Shown: positions 1 through 7,112 of the stretch, piece after piece
Layout: each line of letters opens with the position of its first letter
Numbering within the stretch: position 1 is the first letter of the stretch
Origin: an uncultured Opitutia bacterium
GTDB taxonomy: Bacteria; Verrucomicrobiota; Verrucomicrobiia; Opitutales; Opitutaceae
DNA length: 15,485 bases
Reading direction: 5' to 3'
Assembly: GCA_903938935.1 (NCBI GenBank)
Contig: CAJAFD010000262.1
Coordinates: forward strand, 1 to 15,485
Notes under the pieces: generated by a model
Databases searched by the model: none
Told to the model about the DNA's origin: nothing
What the model saw: the letters and a program-made list of their open reading frames with translations, nothing else
Translations under genes and position numbers: made by a program

Positions 1-105
1 AGACGCGTCTTACCTAACGTGAGACGCGTTTTTAACGACGTGGCGGCACCGGCTCAGAACTATGCAGCGGGCGCAGCTTCGGTCGAGGGCGTCGGCGTGA
101 GATAA
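1..105 (+). CDS. Possible C-terminal end of a gene entering from the left (weak)
   Basis: Frame 1 on the plus strand has no stop from the window edge until TAA at 103-105, giving 34 residues ending in ASVEGVGVR. The other two plus frames close by base 22. The peptide is Ala/Val/Gly-rich and I recognise no family. With so short a stretch in GC-rich DNA an open frame is expected fairly often by chance, and the hairpin plus T-run at 3-33 argues that the upstream gene could already have ended. Confidence 0.15.
   Translation, partial: RRVLPNVRRVFNDVAAPAQNYAAGAASVEGVGVR
3..33 (+). terminator. Candidate intrinsic terminator for a rightward gene left of the window
   Basis: Bases 3-10 (ACGCGTCT) pair perfectly with 22-29 (AGACGCGT) around an 11-base loop, and 29-33 is a run of five T, the arrangement of a rho-independent terminator on the plus strand. 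The core ACGCGT is self-complementary, so part of the symmetry is trivial. A competing reading is that frame 1 is open from base 1 to a TAA at 103-105 and the hairpin lies inside the end of a coding region. The window gives too little to decide. Confidence 0.35.
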
Positions 106-119
106 AACCGCCACGACAC

Positions 120-150
120 AAAAAAGGCCGGTCCGCGACGGGACCGGCCT
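120..150 (-). terminator. Rho-independent terminator (distal) behind the dehydrogenase gene
   Basis: Bases 125-134 and 141-150 form a perfect 10-bp GC-rich stem (AGGCCGGTCC / GGACCGGCCT) with a 6-base loop. Read on the minus strand, the stem is followed directly by six T (A-run 120-125 on the plus strand). This is a textbook intrinsic terminator for leftward transcription and lies about 95 bases past the stop codon of the dehydrogenase gene. Confidence 0.85.
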
Positions 151-165
151 GAAGGATAGCCTTAG

Positions 166-212
166 GGTAAAAATATCGTAATCGTCCGGCCCGGTGACCC
201 GGCCCGGACGAT
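166..212 (-). terminator. Second, gene-proximal hairpin terminator behind the dehydrogenase gene
   Basis: Bases 181-189 (ATCGTCCGG) pair with 204-212 (CCGGACGAT); after one C/C mismatch four more pairs form (191-194 with 199-202) around a 4-base loop. On the minus strand the hairpin is followed by TACGATATTTTTA, a weaker and slightly delayed T-tract. It lies just after the stop codon at 245, making a tandem pair with the stronger hairpin at 125-150. Confidence 0.55.
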
Positions 213-244
213 TGCCATCGAGCGGGCGCCGTGGCCCAACTCGA

Positions 245-1309
245 TCACGATCCGGCTACCGCGTCCGCGATGGCTTGGCCCACAGACGTAGTTGTCGCCA
301 TGCCACCGAGATCGCGGGTGCGCGGGCCGTGTTGTACGACGTGTTCGATGGCGCGCACGACCGAGGCGGCGGCCTCCGGTTGGCCGAGGTGATCGAGCAT
401 CATGGCGCCGGACCAAATCTGGCCGATGGGGTTGGCGATGCCTTTTCCGGCGATGTCCGGCGCCGAGCCATGCACAGGCTCAAACATCGAGGGAAAATTT
501 CGTTCAGGGTTTAGGTTGGCGGAGGGCGCGATCGCGATCGTGCCGGTACACGCGGGGCCGAGGTCGGACAGGATGTCACCGAAGAGATTCGAGCCGACGA
601 CCACATCGAACCAGTCGGGGTGCTGCACAAAGTGGGCGGTGAGAATGTCGATGTGGTATTGGTCGGTGTGCACGTCGGGATACTCTGCGGCCATGGCTTT
701 GAAGCGTTCGTCCCAGAAAGGCATGGTTACCGTGATGCCGTTGGATTTTGTGGCCGACGTGAGGTGTTTCTTCGGCCGACTGCGGGCCAATTCAAACGCG
801 TAGCGAAGAATGCGGTCGACGCCGTGGCGCGTGAAAACAACCTGCTGCATTGCGATCTCATGGTCGCTGTCGGCGTAGAGTCGGCCGCCGATGTCGGTGT
901 ATTCGCCCTCGTTGTTTTCGCGGACGACGTAGAAATCGATGTCACCCGGGTTGCGGTTCCGCAGCGGCGATTCGATGCCGGGCATAAGTCGCACCGGCCG
1001 CACATTGGCATACTGGCGAAACTCGCGACGGATGGGGATGAGCAGGCCCCAGAGTGAAACGTGGTCCGGCACGCCCGGAAAGCCCACCGCGCCGAGATAG
1101 ATCGCGTCGTGATGATGAATGTGCGCGAGCCCGTCTGCGGGCATCATGCGGCCGGTCTCTTGGTAGTAGGCGCAGCTCCAGGGAAAGTGATCCCACGTGA
1201 GGCTGAAGCCGTGGCGTTTCGCGGCAGCTTCGAGCACAAGCATGCCCGGGGGGACAACTTCTTGGCCGATGCCGTCACCGGGAATGGTCGCGATGCGATA
1301 ATTTTTCAT
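245..1309 (-). CDS. dmlA: D-malate / tartrate dehydrogenase (decarboxylating), isocitrate/isopropylmalate dehydrogenase family
   Basis: A 354-residue cytoplasmic enzyme of the NAD-linked beta-decarboxylating dehydrogenase family. These enzymes oxidise D-malate to pyruvate and CO2 and also act on tartrate. The protein follows E. coli DmlA (about 361 residues, recalled) almost throughout: IPGDGIG near 9-15; RREFRQY at 94-100; the substrate-binding stretch YVVREN around 127-132 followed by EGEY; TKSNG at 187-191; metal-binding Asp residues at about 221, 245 and 249 (HIDIL, FGDILSD); and the NAD-site stretch GSAPDIAGKGIANP at 281-294. I chose the ATG at 1307-1309 because IPGDGIG then falls at the usual distance from the N terminus; no Shine-Dalgarno is visible. 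It lies 124 bases downstream of the LuxR-type gene on the same strand and is followed by two terminators. Family is near certain. D-malate versus tartrate (TtuC-like) preference cannot be told from sequence. Confidence 0.93.
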   Translation of the reverse strand: MKNYRIATIPGDGIGQEVVPPGMLVLEAAAKRHGFSLTWDHFPWSCAYYQETGRMMPADGLAHIHHHDAIYLGAVGFPGVPDHVSLWGLLIPIRREFRQYANVRPVRLMPGIESPLRNRNPGDIDFYVVRENNEGEYTDIGGRLYADSDHEIAMQQVVFTRHGVDRILRYAFELARSRPKKHLTSATKSNGITVTMPFWDERFKAMAAEYPDVHTDQYHIDILTAHFVQHPDWFDVVVGSNLFGDILSDLGPACTGTIAIAPSANLNPERNFPSMFEPVHGSAPDIAGKGIANPIGQIWSGAMMLDHLGQPEAAASVVRAIEHVVQHGPRTRDLGGMATTTSVGQAIADAVAGS

Positions 1310-1433
1310 AGGGAATCGAGTGCGCGATCGGTAAACGGATTCGGTTCGCCGGTCGGACGTTCACTTTAGCGAAACCGCGCAGGGTTCGCCATCAGTGGAA
1401 TCACCTAAATGACGGCAGGCGTTCCCCTCCGTC
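1310..1433 (-). promoter_or_regulatory. Leader of the dehydrogenase gene with an exact 8-bp direct repeat
   Basis: This 124-base gap separates the regulator gene from the dehydrogenase gene. GGTTCGCC occurs exactly at 1343-1350 and 1383-1390, 40 bases apart, about four helical turns. Between them GCGAAACC (1369-1376) is close to the reverse complement. Such phased repeats are a common operator layout, so this is a candidate site for the neighbouring LuxR-type regulator. I see no convincing -35/-10 pair, and the two genes could also be co-transcribed. Confidence 0.25.
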
Positions 1434-2597
1434 TTAGTAGAGCAACCGCGCCAACTCGGTCCGGCTCGTGACGCCCAATTTCCGATAGATCGCGTTGAGC
1501 TGAAAATCGACGGTACGCGGGGATTTTCCAAGTTGGCGGGCGACGTCGTGGTTGCGCAGGCCCTCCGCGACGAGCAATGCCACGCGGCGTTCGCTCGGAG
1601 AAAGACTCTGCAAATGATGAATCGACTCGGCCTTCAGCTGCGGATTCGCCCCGTCGAGATTGCGCTCGCCCGCCAGCGTTACCCAAAAACCGGGCCGTAC
1701 GCGCGAACCCTTGTAAGGTTGGCTTACATCGACCTTGGCGATCAGACCTGCGATTTCGCGGTGCTCCACGCGCGAACTCTCGAGTCCCATCGCCGGACCG
1801 TGACGCGCGGCGTTTTCCCACAGCTCCGCCAGTCGGGCACAAGCGCCATCGATCAGGTCAGGCACGCGAAAAGACTGGCGGGTATTCAGCAGCCGAGCTT
1901 CCCGGTGGCCGAAGTTCCAGACGGCGCACAGATCGTAGGCTTCTTGCGTCGCGAATTGGACGGCGCGATCCGGACCCAGGAACATCACCGGAAGCGGCAG
2001 GCCCGAGATAAAACGCTCCATGCAAAGACGGCGTCCGCGTTCCCCCTCGAACGCGCGCAGTCGGCGCAGTCCGGCGTCGATCACTGGATGCAGCGACGCC
2101 AAAAAATCTCGTTCTTCCGGGAGAAATTCTCCCTGTTCCGCGCTCCGCCGAATGCTCAGCACCACCTCAGGGTGCGCACCGTCCCAAAAGGCGAGATGGA
2201 CGAACTCGTCCCAGCCGCGAAAGTGACGTTCACGTTCGATCCGCCTCTGCCGAGCCCGGGGATCTTCCTGCAAGATCTCCGTGTAGGTATACATTTTTAC
2301 CTGTGGATGGGTGGCGAGAAAAGGGCGGGCGATACTCAGGCTCGTGAGGGGTTGGTTGCGACTGTCTTGATCGTGCGCGACGAAGTGGCGGCCCTCTCGT
2401 GGCTCAAAATCCACGATGCCTAGCATCAGGCTGCACGAGTGGTGCGGCAAGACGCTCTGGAGTAGTTGCAGATTCGCCCGCCAAAAACTTTCGAGATCGA
2501 GCGCACTCTGCAAATCCAACATCGGGCGAGCAGCCCCTCGACCGGCGGAGGACGCGCGGAGAACAGGGGCTGCAGGGCGCTTGGATGAGACCGGCAT
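1434..2597 (-). CDS. LuxR-family transcriptional regulator (C-terminal HTH)
   Basis: A regulator of about 387 residues from the ATG at 2595-2597. The last 56 residues are a GerE/LuxR helix-turn-helix: LSPSERRVALLVAEGL, VARQLGKSPRTVDFQLN, IYRKLGVTSRTELARLLY. The preceding 300 or so residues should be a sensor region, but show no receiver Asp pattern or recognisable GAF or autoinducer-binding motif, so the signal is unknown. Start choice is uncertain. The frame also opens at a TTG at 2640-2642 (402 residues) and at an ATG at 2520-2522 (362 residues). The last is the only one with a purine-rich AGGGG upstream, though 11 bases away, and recognisable protein (LDLESFWRANLQLLQ) begins just after it. 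The gene is divergent from the receptor-hydrolase-transporter cluster and lies directly upstream of the dehydrogenase gene, so it is the obvious candidate controller of both; that is inference from position. Confidence 0.85.
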   Translation of the reverse strand: MPVSSKRPAAPVLRASSAGRGAARPMLDLQSALDLESFWRANLQLLQSVLPHHSCSLMLGIVDFEPREGRHFVAHDQDSRNQPLTSLSIARPFLATHPQVKMYTYTEILQEDPRARQRRIERERHFRGWDEFVHLAFWDGAHPEVVLSIRRSAEQGEFLPEERDFLASLHPVIDAGLRRLRAFEGERGRRLCMERFISGLPLPVMFLGPDRAVQFATQEAYDLCAVWNFGHREARLLNTRQSFRVPDLIDGACARLAELWENAARHGPAMGLESSRVEHREIAGLIAKVDVSQPYKGSRVRPGFWVTLAGERNLDGANPQLKAESIHHLQSLSPSERRVALLVAEGLRNHDVARQLGKSPRTVDFQLNAIYRKLGVTSRTELARLLY

Positions 2598-2642
2598 GGT
2601 GCGACTGAAGTTGGCCGGGGTCACCCCCTGTTCGCAAGGCAA

Positions 2643-2831
2643 TGCGGCGGTTTGAGTCTAAGCGTCCCTTGGCCCAGCCGGCCCCTGCCCCCGGCTGCGG
2701 TTAATTCAGGTGGTTCTACCGATAGCGGCGGCCACCCATTGCATGTATCATCGATAAGATATAGAAAGCATCTCAAGGATAACATCCGGAATCCGGATCC
2801 GCGCATTTTGATCCGCGATAAAACAGCCCCC
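2643..2831. promoter_or_regulatory. Divergent intergenic region with candidate promoter and short repeats
   Basis: This region separates the leftward LuxR-type gene from the rightward receptor gene and must carry promoters for at least one of them. A weak sigma70-like pair on the plus strand is TTGCAT at 2739-2744 and TATAGA at 2760-2765, with a short 15-base spacer. Nearer the receptor start are a perfect ATCCGGAT palindrome (2791-2798), a second ATCCGG just before it (2784-2789), and an exact direct repeat GATCCGCG at 2796-2803 and 2810-2817, 14 bases apart. The repeats could be an operator or part of the mRNA leader. No Shine-Dalgarno precedes the ATG at 2832. Confidence 0.35.
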
Positions 2832-5800
2832 ATGACCTCAAAACCCTCCCGAACATCTCTCGCCTGCTCAACCGCCCTCGCACTTTTCGCCACGACGCTG
2901 ACCGCGCAGACCGCCCCCGTGCCCTCCGCTACGGCCAAGCCCGCGGAGACGATCAAGTTGGAGGCATTTAGCGTGACCGGCTCCAACATCAAACGGATCG
3001 AGCAGGAGCGCGCTCTGCCGATGACGATGGTCACAACGGAGCAACTCGAAATCTACGACCCCGGCCAACCTTCAGACCTGCTCGCCGCACTGCCGATGGC
3101 GGCGGGATTGCCGGGCAACGAGGCCGCACTCGCGACGCAAAATGCGCGGGGCGACAATGCCAATATCTCATTCCGCGGACTATCGTCGGGCAACACCCTC
3201 ATCCTCCTCAACGGCCGCCGCGTCGCCCCGCACCCCATCTCCTGGAGCGAGCAGGGCGTACCGGCATTGTCGGTCAATGTGAACCAACTCCCAAACCGCG
3301 GCATCGAACGGGTGGACGTGCTGCGCGACGGCGCTTCGTCGATTTACGGGGCCGATGCGGTCGCAGGCGTGGTGAACTATGTCATGCACCGCCGCTTCCG
3401 AGGCACGGAATTATCCCTGCGCTATGGTATAACTGAGTATGGTGACGGGGAGGAATATCGCGCCTCGCTCACCCACGGTCTTGATTTCGCAAACAAAAAG
3501 GGCCGGCTGGTCTTTACAGCGGATCACTACGATCGCAAAGGTACCTTCCTGCGCGATCGCCCATTTGCCAAGGACGGCGATCAAGTCGCCCGGGCACCGG
3601 CCCCGTGGAATGTCTACACCGACACGGCGTTCAACACGCGCACGACCACGAGCGCTTACGGCCAGTTCAGCACCGTCGTCACCACGGGTCGCGATCCGTT
3701 TGGCGCATTTCTAACGACCAACCGACGGCCGACCGGAATTCCTACGACATTTTTTACCGCGACCGGCGGGTTTTTTCTGGTGCCAACGACCGGCACAGGC
3801 CAACCGGGAATAGCCACCGCCGCTCCGGCCCGCGCCGCCTCCGGACCCGGCAAAGAGTACTATTGGAATCTGAACGACGCCCGCTCGCTGCAGCCCCAAT
3901 CAACCCGAAACAATTTTTTTGCCGGCGGCGAATACGACCTCGGCCGAAAGATCACGGCCTTCGCCGACTTCAACTACTATGGCGCCAGCTCAATCGTCCT
4001 GCGCGACCCCGACATCTACCAGAGCAGCGTCAATGGTCCGTTGGTGATCCCGACTGCGAATCCTTACAACCCGTTCGGCGAACGATTTTGGCATCCCACC
4101 GGCGCACCGAACGCCGACGGATCTGCTCGTCTTACCGGCACGCCGTCAGCGGTCAATGTCGTCAACCATCGCTTCTGGGACTTCGGTTCCCGCGAGGACA
4201 AGGTCACTAATTCCGCCTACCGCGGCCTGCTGGGCCTGCGCGGGCGCTTTGGCGATACGTGGTCGTGGGAGACGGCCGTCATGCAGGCCCAAGGTCGCGC
4301 CAATGAAAACGAGCCCATCCAGCGCACCAGCCTCTCGCAGGCGGCCGCCTTGCAGACCGACCCGGCCCGCGCCCTCAATGCGTTCGGCCGCAGCTACGCC
4401 GTCCAAAACGGCACCCTCGTCGACACGGGCCCCTTCCGCAATTCTGCCGCGGTGAAACAATCCACCTATGGCGTGTTCGAGCGCGACGGGTGGACGCGCC
4501 TGCGCAGCGTCGACTTCAACGCCAGCGGCGAGGTCTGGTCGTTGTGGGGCGGCAACAGCATCAGCCTCGCCCTTGGCGGCGAATACCGCCGCGAAGATTT
4601 CAGCGATATCCGCGCCCCGTTCGCCGGCCTCAATCCCGCGGATTCCGGCTTGGATCCCACCCGCTCTGACATCGTCAGCGCTTCCTCCGTGCCCGACACG
4701 TTCGCCAACCGCGAAGCGATTTCGGGCTACGCCGAAGCCTTGTTTCCCCTCGTGGGCCGCAACTTCAAACTGCCGCTCGTGCAGTCCTTCGAGTTGAGCG
4801 CCGCCGTGCGTTCGGAACACTACAGCGATTTCGGCAACACGGTGAGTCCAAAGTTCGGCCTATCTTGGAAAATCGCCGATTGGATCATGGTGCGGGCGTC
4901 ACACAGTCAGGGGTTTCGCCCGCCTTCGCTCCCGGCGCTTTATCGAGGCAGCTTCATCGGCACGACGTTGAACAGCCAGGACACCTATCGCTCCACCGTC
5001 ACCCAATTACTCACCGACCAAGGCCTGAACCGCATCAACCGCGTGGCGGGCAACCCGAATCTGCAGCCCGAGAAATCGAAAGGCGTTTCCGCCGGTATCG
5101 TCATTGACGTGCCTGGCGTGCGCGGCCTCTCGCTGACCGTCGACTACTACGAGATTCGCCACCAAGACATCATGGGCTCGAGCGGCACCGTAAACGATGA
5201 CCGCGACGCACTCGTTGCCGCCACCCAAGCCGCGCTCGCCGCCGGGCAAAACATCAACGCCATCGATCTCGGCTCGGGCACGGCCCGCTACCAGGGCGAC
5301 GGATCCGTCGTGCGTCTGCCCGTGACACAAGAGGACCGTAATTTCTTCTCCGCCTACAATGCCACGCGCGACCCGAGCGCGCAGCGCGCCGTCGTCGGCT
5401 CAATCGATTTCTTACGCACGACCTACTTTAACAAATCCGAACAGTTCGTGAACGGCTTCGACTTTGGTCTAAACTACCGCCTCAGCCCACTCTCGATCGG
5501 CAACTTTACCCTAGAGACCAACTGGACGAAATTGAACGCATTCTACATCTACACCAAGAGAGGCGCGGCCCGCACCGAGCTTATGGAGACCAACCTCGCC
5601 GCCACCTCGGGCGCCTCACCCATGTGGCGCGGAAATGTGCAGCTCAACTGGCGCCGCGGCCAGTGGAGCGCGGGCTTGGGCATGTTCTACACCGGGAGCT
5701 TCACGCTGGCCGGTGTGACCACGAGTCAGGCGACCTACGAGGCGCTCGGCCGCCCCTCCTACATCCGCCCGGTGTTCACCAACGGCAGCACGGTCTACCG

Positions 5801-6026
5801 TATGGTCCATCGCGACACGCAGACCTACAACACGTTCCTCTCCTACCGTCTCCGTAAAACCGATGCCCGCAGCTGGCTACGGGACACCAGCGTGCGCGTC
5901 GGCGTGAACAACCTCTTCAACACCGAGCCCCCACTCTCCGACGACAACAACACCTACGAGACCGCGCTCTACAACACACTCGCCAAGGGCCGCAGCTACT
6001 CGTTGACGCTGACGAAGAAATTCTGA
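2832..6026 (+). CDS. TonB-dependent outer-membrane receptor
   Basis: A 1064-residue outer-membrane receptor that would use TonB energy to import a bound ligand. I set the start at ATG 2832 because a clear signal peptide follows (MTSKPSRTSLACSTALALFA, cleavage near residues 25-28); the frame is open further upstream but that peptide is not signal-like. After the signal comes a Pro/Ala linker and IKLEAFSVTG at 41-50, in the TonB-box position. The plug (about 50-190) contains NISFRGLSSGNTLILLNGRR and LRDGASSIYGADAVAGVVN. The rest is a beta-barrel of alternating aromatic strands ending in YSLTLTKKF, with the terminal Phe typical of barrels. There is no N-terminal carboxypeptidase-like or secretin-type signalling domain, so it is not SusC-like or a FecA-type transducer. 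Ligand unknown. It heads a cluster with a secreted SGNH-like hydrolase 19 bases downstream and an anion symporter after that, suggesting a small organic-acid ester or acetylated ligand rather than iron; that is inference. Confidence 0.92.
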   Translation: MTSKPSRTSLACSTALALFATTLTAQTAPVPSATAKPAETIKLEAFSVTGSNIKRIEQERALPMTMVTTEQLEIYDPGQPSDLLAALPMAAGLPGNEAALATQNARGDNANISFRGLSSGNTLILLNGRRVAPHPISWSEQGVPALSVNVNQLPNRGIERVDVLRDGASSIYGADAVAGVVNYVMHRRFRGTELSLRYGITEYGDGEEYRASLTHGLDFANKKGRLVFTADHYDRKGTFLRDRPFAKDGDQVARAPAPWNVYTDTAFNTRTTTSAYGQFSTVVTTGRDPFGAFLTTNRRPTGIPTTFFTATGGFFLVPTTGTGQPGIATAAPARAASGPGKEYYWNLNDARSLQPQSTRNNFFAGGEYDLGRKITAFADFNYYGASSIVLRDPDIYQSSVNGPLVIPTANPYNPFGERFWHPTGAPNADGSARLTGTPSAVNVVNHRFWDFGSREDKVTNSAYRGLLGLRGRFGDTWSWETAVMQAQGRANENEPIQRTSLSQAAALQTDPARALNAFGRSYAVQNGTLVDTGPFRNSAAVKQSTYGVFERDGWTRLRSVDFNASGEVWSLWGGNSISLALGGEYRREDFSDIRAPFAGLNPADSGLDPTRSDIVSASSVPDTFANREAISGYAEALFPLVGRNFKLPLVQSFELSAAVRSEHYSDFGNTVSPKFGLSWKIADWIMVRASHSQGFRPPSLPALYRGSFIGTTLNSQDTYRSTVTQLLTDQGLNRINRVAGNPNLQPEKSKGVSAGIVIDVPGVRGLSLTVDYYEIRHQDIMGSSGTVNDDRDALVAATQAALAAGQNINAIDLGSGTARYQGDGSVVRLPVTQEDRNFFSAYNATRDPSAQRAVVGSIDFLRTTYFNKSEQFVNGFDFGLNYRLSPLSIGNFTLETNWTKLNAFYIYTKRGAARTELMETNLAATSGASPMWRGNVQLNWRRGQWSAGLGMFYTGSFTLAGVTTSQATYEALGRPSYIRPVFTNGSTVYRMVHRDTQTYNTFLSYRLRKTDARSWLRDTSVRVGVNNLFNTEPPLSDDNNTYETALYNTLAKGRSYSLTLTKKF

Positions 6027-6045
6027 TTTAGCATTTTCCCAGCCT

Positions 6046-7056
6046 ATGAACCGACTTCCGCTTAGCAGACTCGGCCGAATCATTTACGGCTGCGGGCCCC
6101 GCGCGCTGCTGCTGCCCGTCTTGGCTTCAGCCCTGCTCGCCCAACCGCAGCCCGCCAGCCCGAAGCCTTCCCCCGGAGCGACGGCCGTCGCTCCGGCCCT
6201 CAAGCCGATGGGCACCGTGCTGTTCATTGGAAACAGCTTTCTCTTCGGCTCCGGCTCGGCCGTGCGGTTTCACCGCGCACACACCGTCACCGATCTCAAC
6301 GGCGGCGGCATCGGTGGCGTGCCGGCAGTTTTTAAGACCTTCGCAACTCAGGCTGGTCTCGATTTCAACGTCAGTCTCGAGACGGTCGGCGGCTCCGGCC
6401 TCGATCTTCATCTCGCGCAAAAAATCCACCTGATCGGCCGCGACTGGGACCGCGTAGTGATGCAGAGCCAAAGCCTGCTCAACACCACTCAACCCGGCAA
6501 CCCCGACCTGCTCATCAGCTCGGCCAAGCAACTTGCCGAGTTGCTCCACGGCAAAAATCCGTCGGTCGATATTCGCCTGATCTCGACCTGGTCGCGCGCC
6601 GATCAGGTTTACCCGGCTAAAGGCCACTGGTACGGTAAGCCCATCGAACAGATGGCCAAAGACATTCGCGCCGCCTACGACCAAGCCGCTACTGCCACGC
6701 CTTTGATTCGCGGAGTGATCCCCGTGGGCGAAGCCTGGAATCGCGCCTTCAAGGCCGGCGTCGCCGATCCGAATCCCTACGACGGCGTGGCGTTCGGCCA
6801 AGTCGACCTCTGGGCCCACGACCAGTGGCACGCGAGCACCTACGGTTACTACCTGGAGGCGCTGGTGATTTTCGGCGATCTCACCGGCCTCGACCCACGC
6901 TCGCTCGGGAAAGACGAGCGCTCGGCCTTCGAACTCGGCCTCTCCCCGACACAGGCGACCAAGCTGCAGCAGGTGGCATACGACGAATTGACGGCGCAAA
7001 AACCGAATCGGAAGCTAGATTCTTTCAGCCCGGTCAGTCTCGGCAAAAAAGGCTGA
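6046..7056 (+). CDS. Secreted SGNH/GDSL-like hydrolase
   Basis: A 336-residue exported protein. The N terminus has basic residues followed by a hydrophobic stretch (ALLLPVLASALLA, about 20-32), a signal peptide, then a Pro/Ala-rich linker to about residue 54. The catalytic fold begins at VLFIGNSFLFG, where Ser64 takes the place of the GDS nucleophile. GGSGLDLH (115-122) fits the oxyanion-glycine block. Near the C terminus DQWH (259-262), followed by ASTYGYYLEALVIFG, is the classic DxxH pair giving catalytic Asp and His. The usual block III Asn is not obvious: the matching segment reads VVMQSQS (137-143). Such proteins are esterases or acetylesterases; the substrate cannot be read from sequence. 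It starts 19 bases after the receptor gene, so the two are almost certainly co-transcribed and the enzyme should act in the periplasm on what the receptor brings in. No Shine-Dalgarno is visible. Confidence 0.8.
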   Translation: MNRLPLSRLGRIIYGCGPRALLLPVLASALLAQPQPASPKPSPGATAVAPALKPMGTVLFIGNSFLFGSGSAVRFHRAHTVTDLNGGGIGGVPAVFKTFATQAGLDFNVSLETVGGSGLDLHLAQKIHLIGRDWDRVVMQSQSLLNTTQPGNPDLLISSAKQLAELLHGKNPSVDIRLISTWSRADQVYPAKGHWYGKPIEQMAKDIRAAYDQAATATPLIRGVIPVGEAWNRAFKAGVADPNPYDGVAFGQVDLWAHDQWHASTYGYYLEALVIFGDLTGLDPRSLGKDERSAFELGLSPTQATKLQQVAYDELTAQKPNRKLDSFSPVSLGKKG

Positions 7057-7112
7057 TCTTTTGCTCCCGCCACACTCACGGATCATTCGCTTCCCCAAAA
7101 AGAGTAAAAAAC

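Noticed and set aside
1533..2423. Open frame of 296 codons on the plus strand across the LuxR-type gene
   Set aside because: No family-like motif; the minus frame has a clear C-terminal HTH and the plus frame is a GC-rich shadow.
2652..2831. A 60-residue N-terminal extension of the receptor starting at TTG 2652
   Set aside because: The extension is not signal-like and would bury the signal peptide that begins at ATG 2832; the region is better read as the divergent promoter region.
4146..4820. Open frame of 224 codons on the minus strand across the receptor gene
   Set aside because: Antisense shadow without domain features; the receptor frame is continuous with barrel-like sequence here.
6127..6999. 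Open frame of 290 codons on the minus strand across the SGNH gene
   Set aside because: Ala/Gly/Val/Glu-rich shadow; the plus frame has a signal peptide and catalytic blocks.
6825..7112. An N-terminal extension of the transporter starting inside the hydrolase gene
   Set aside because: The added 96 residues are Arg/Gly-rich off-frame sequence of the hydrolase gene; transporter-like sequence begins after GTG 7113.
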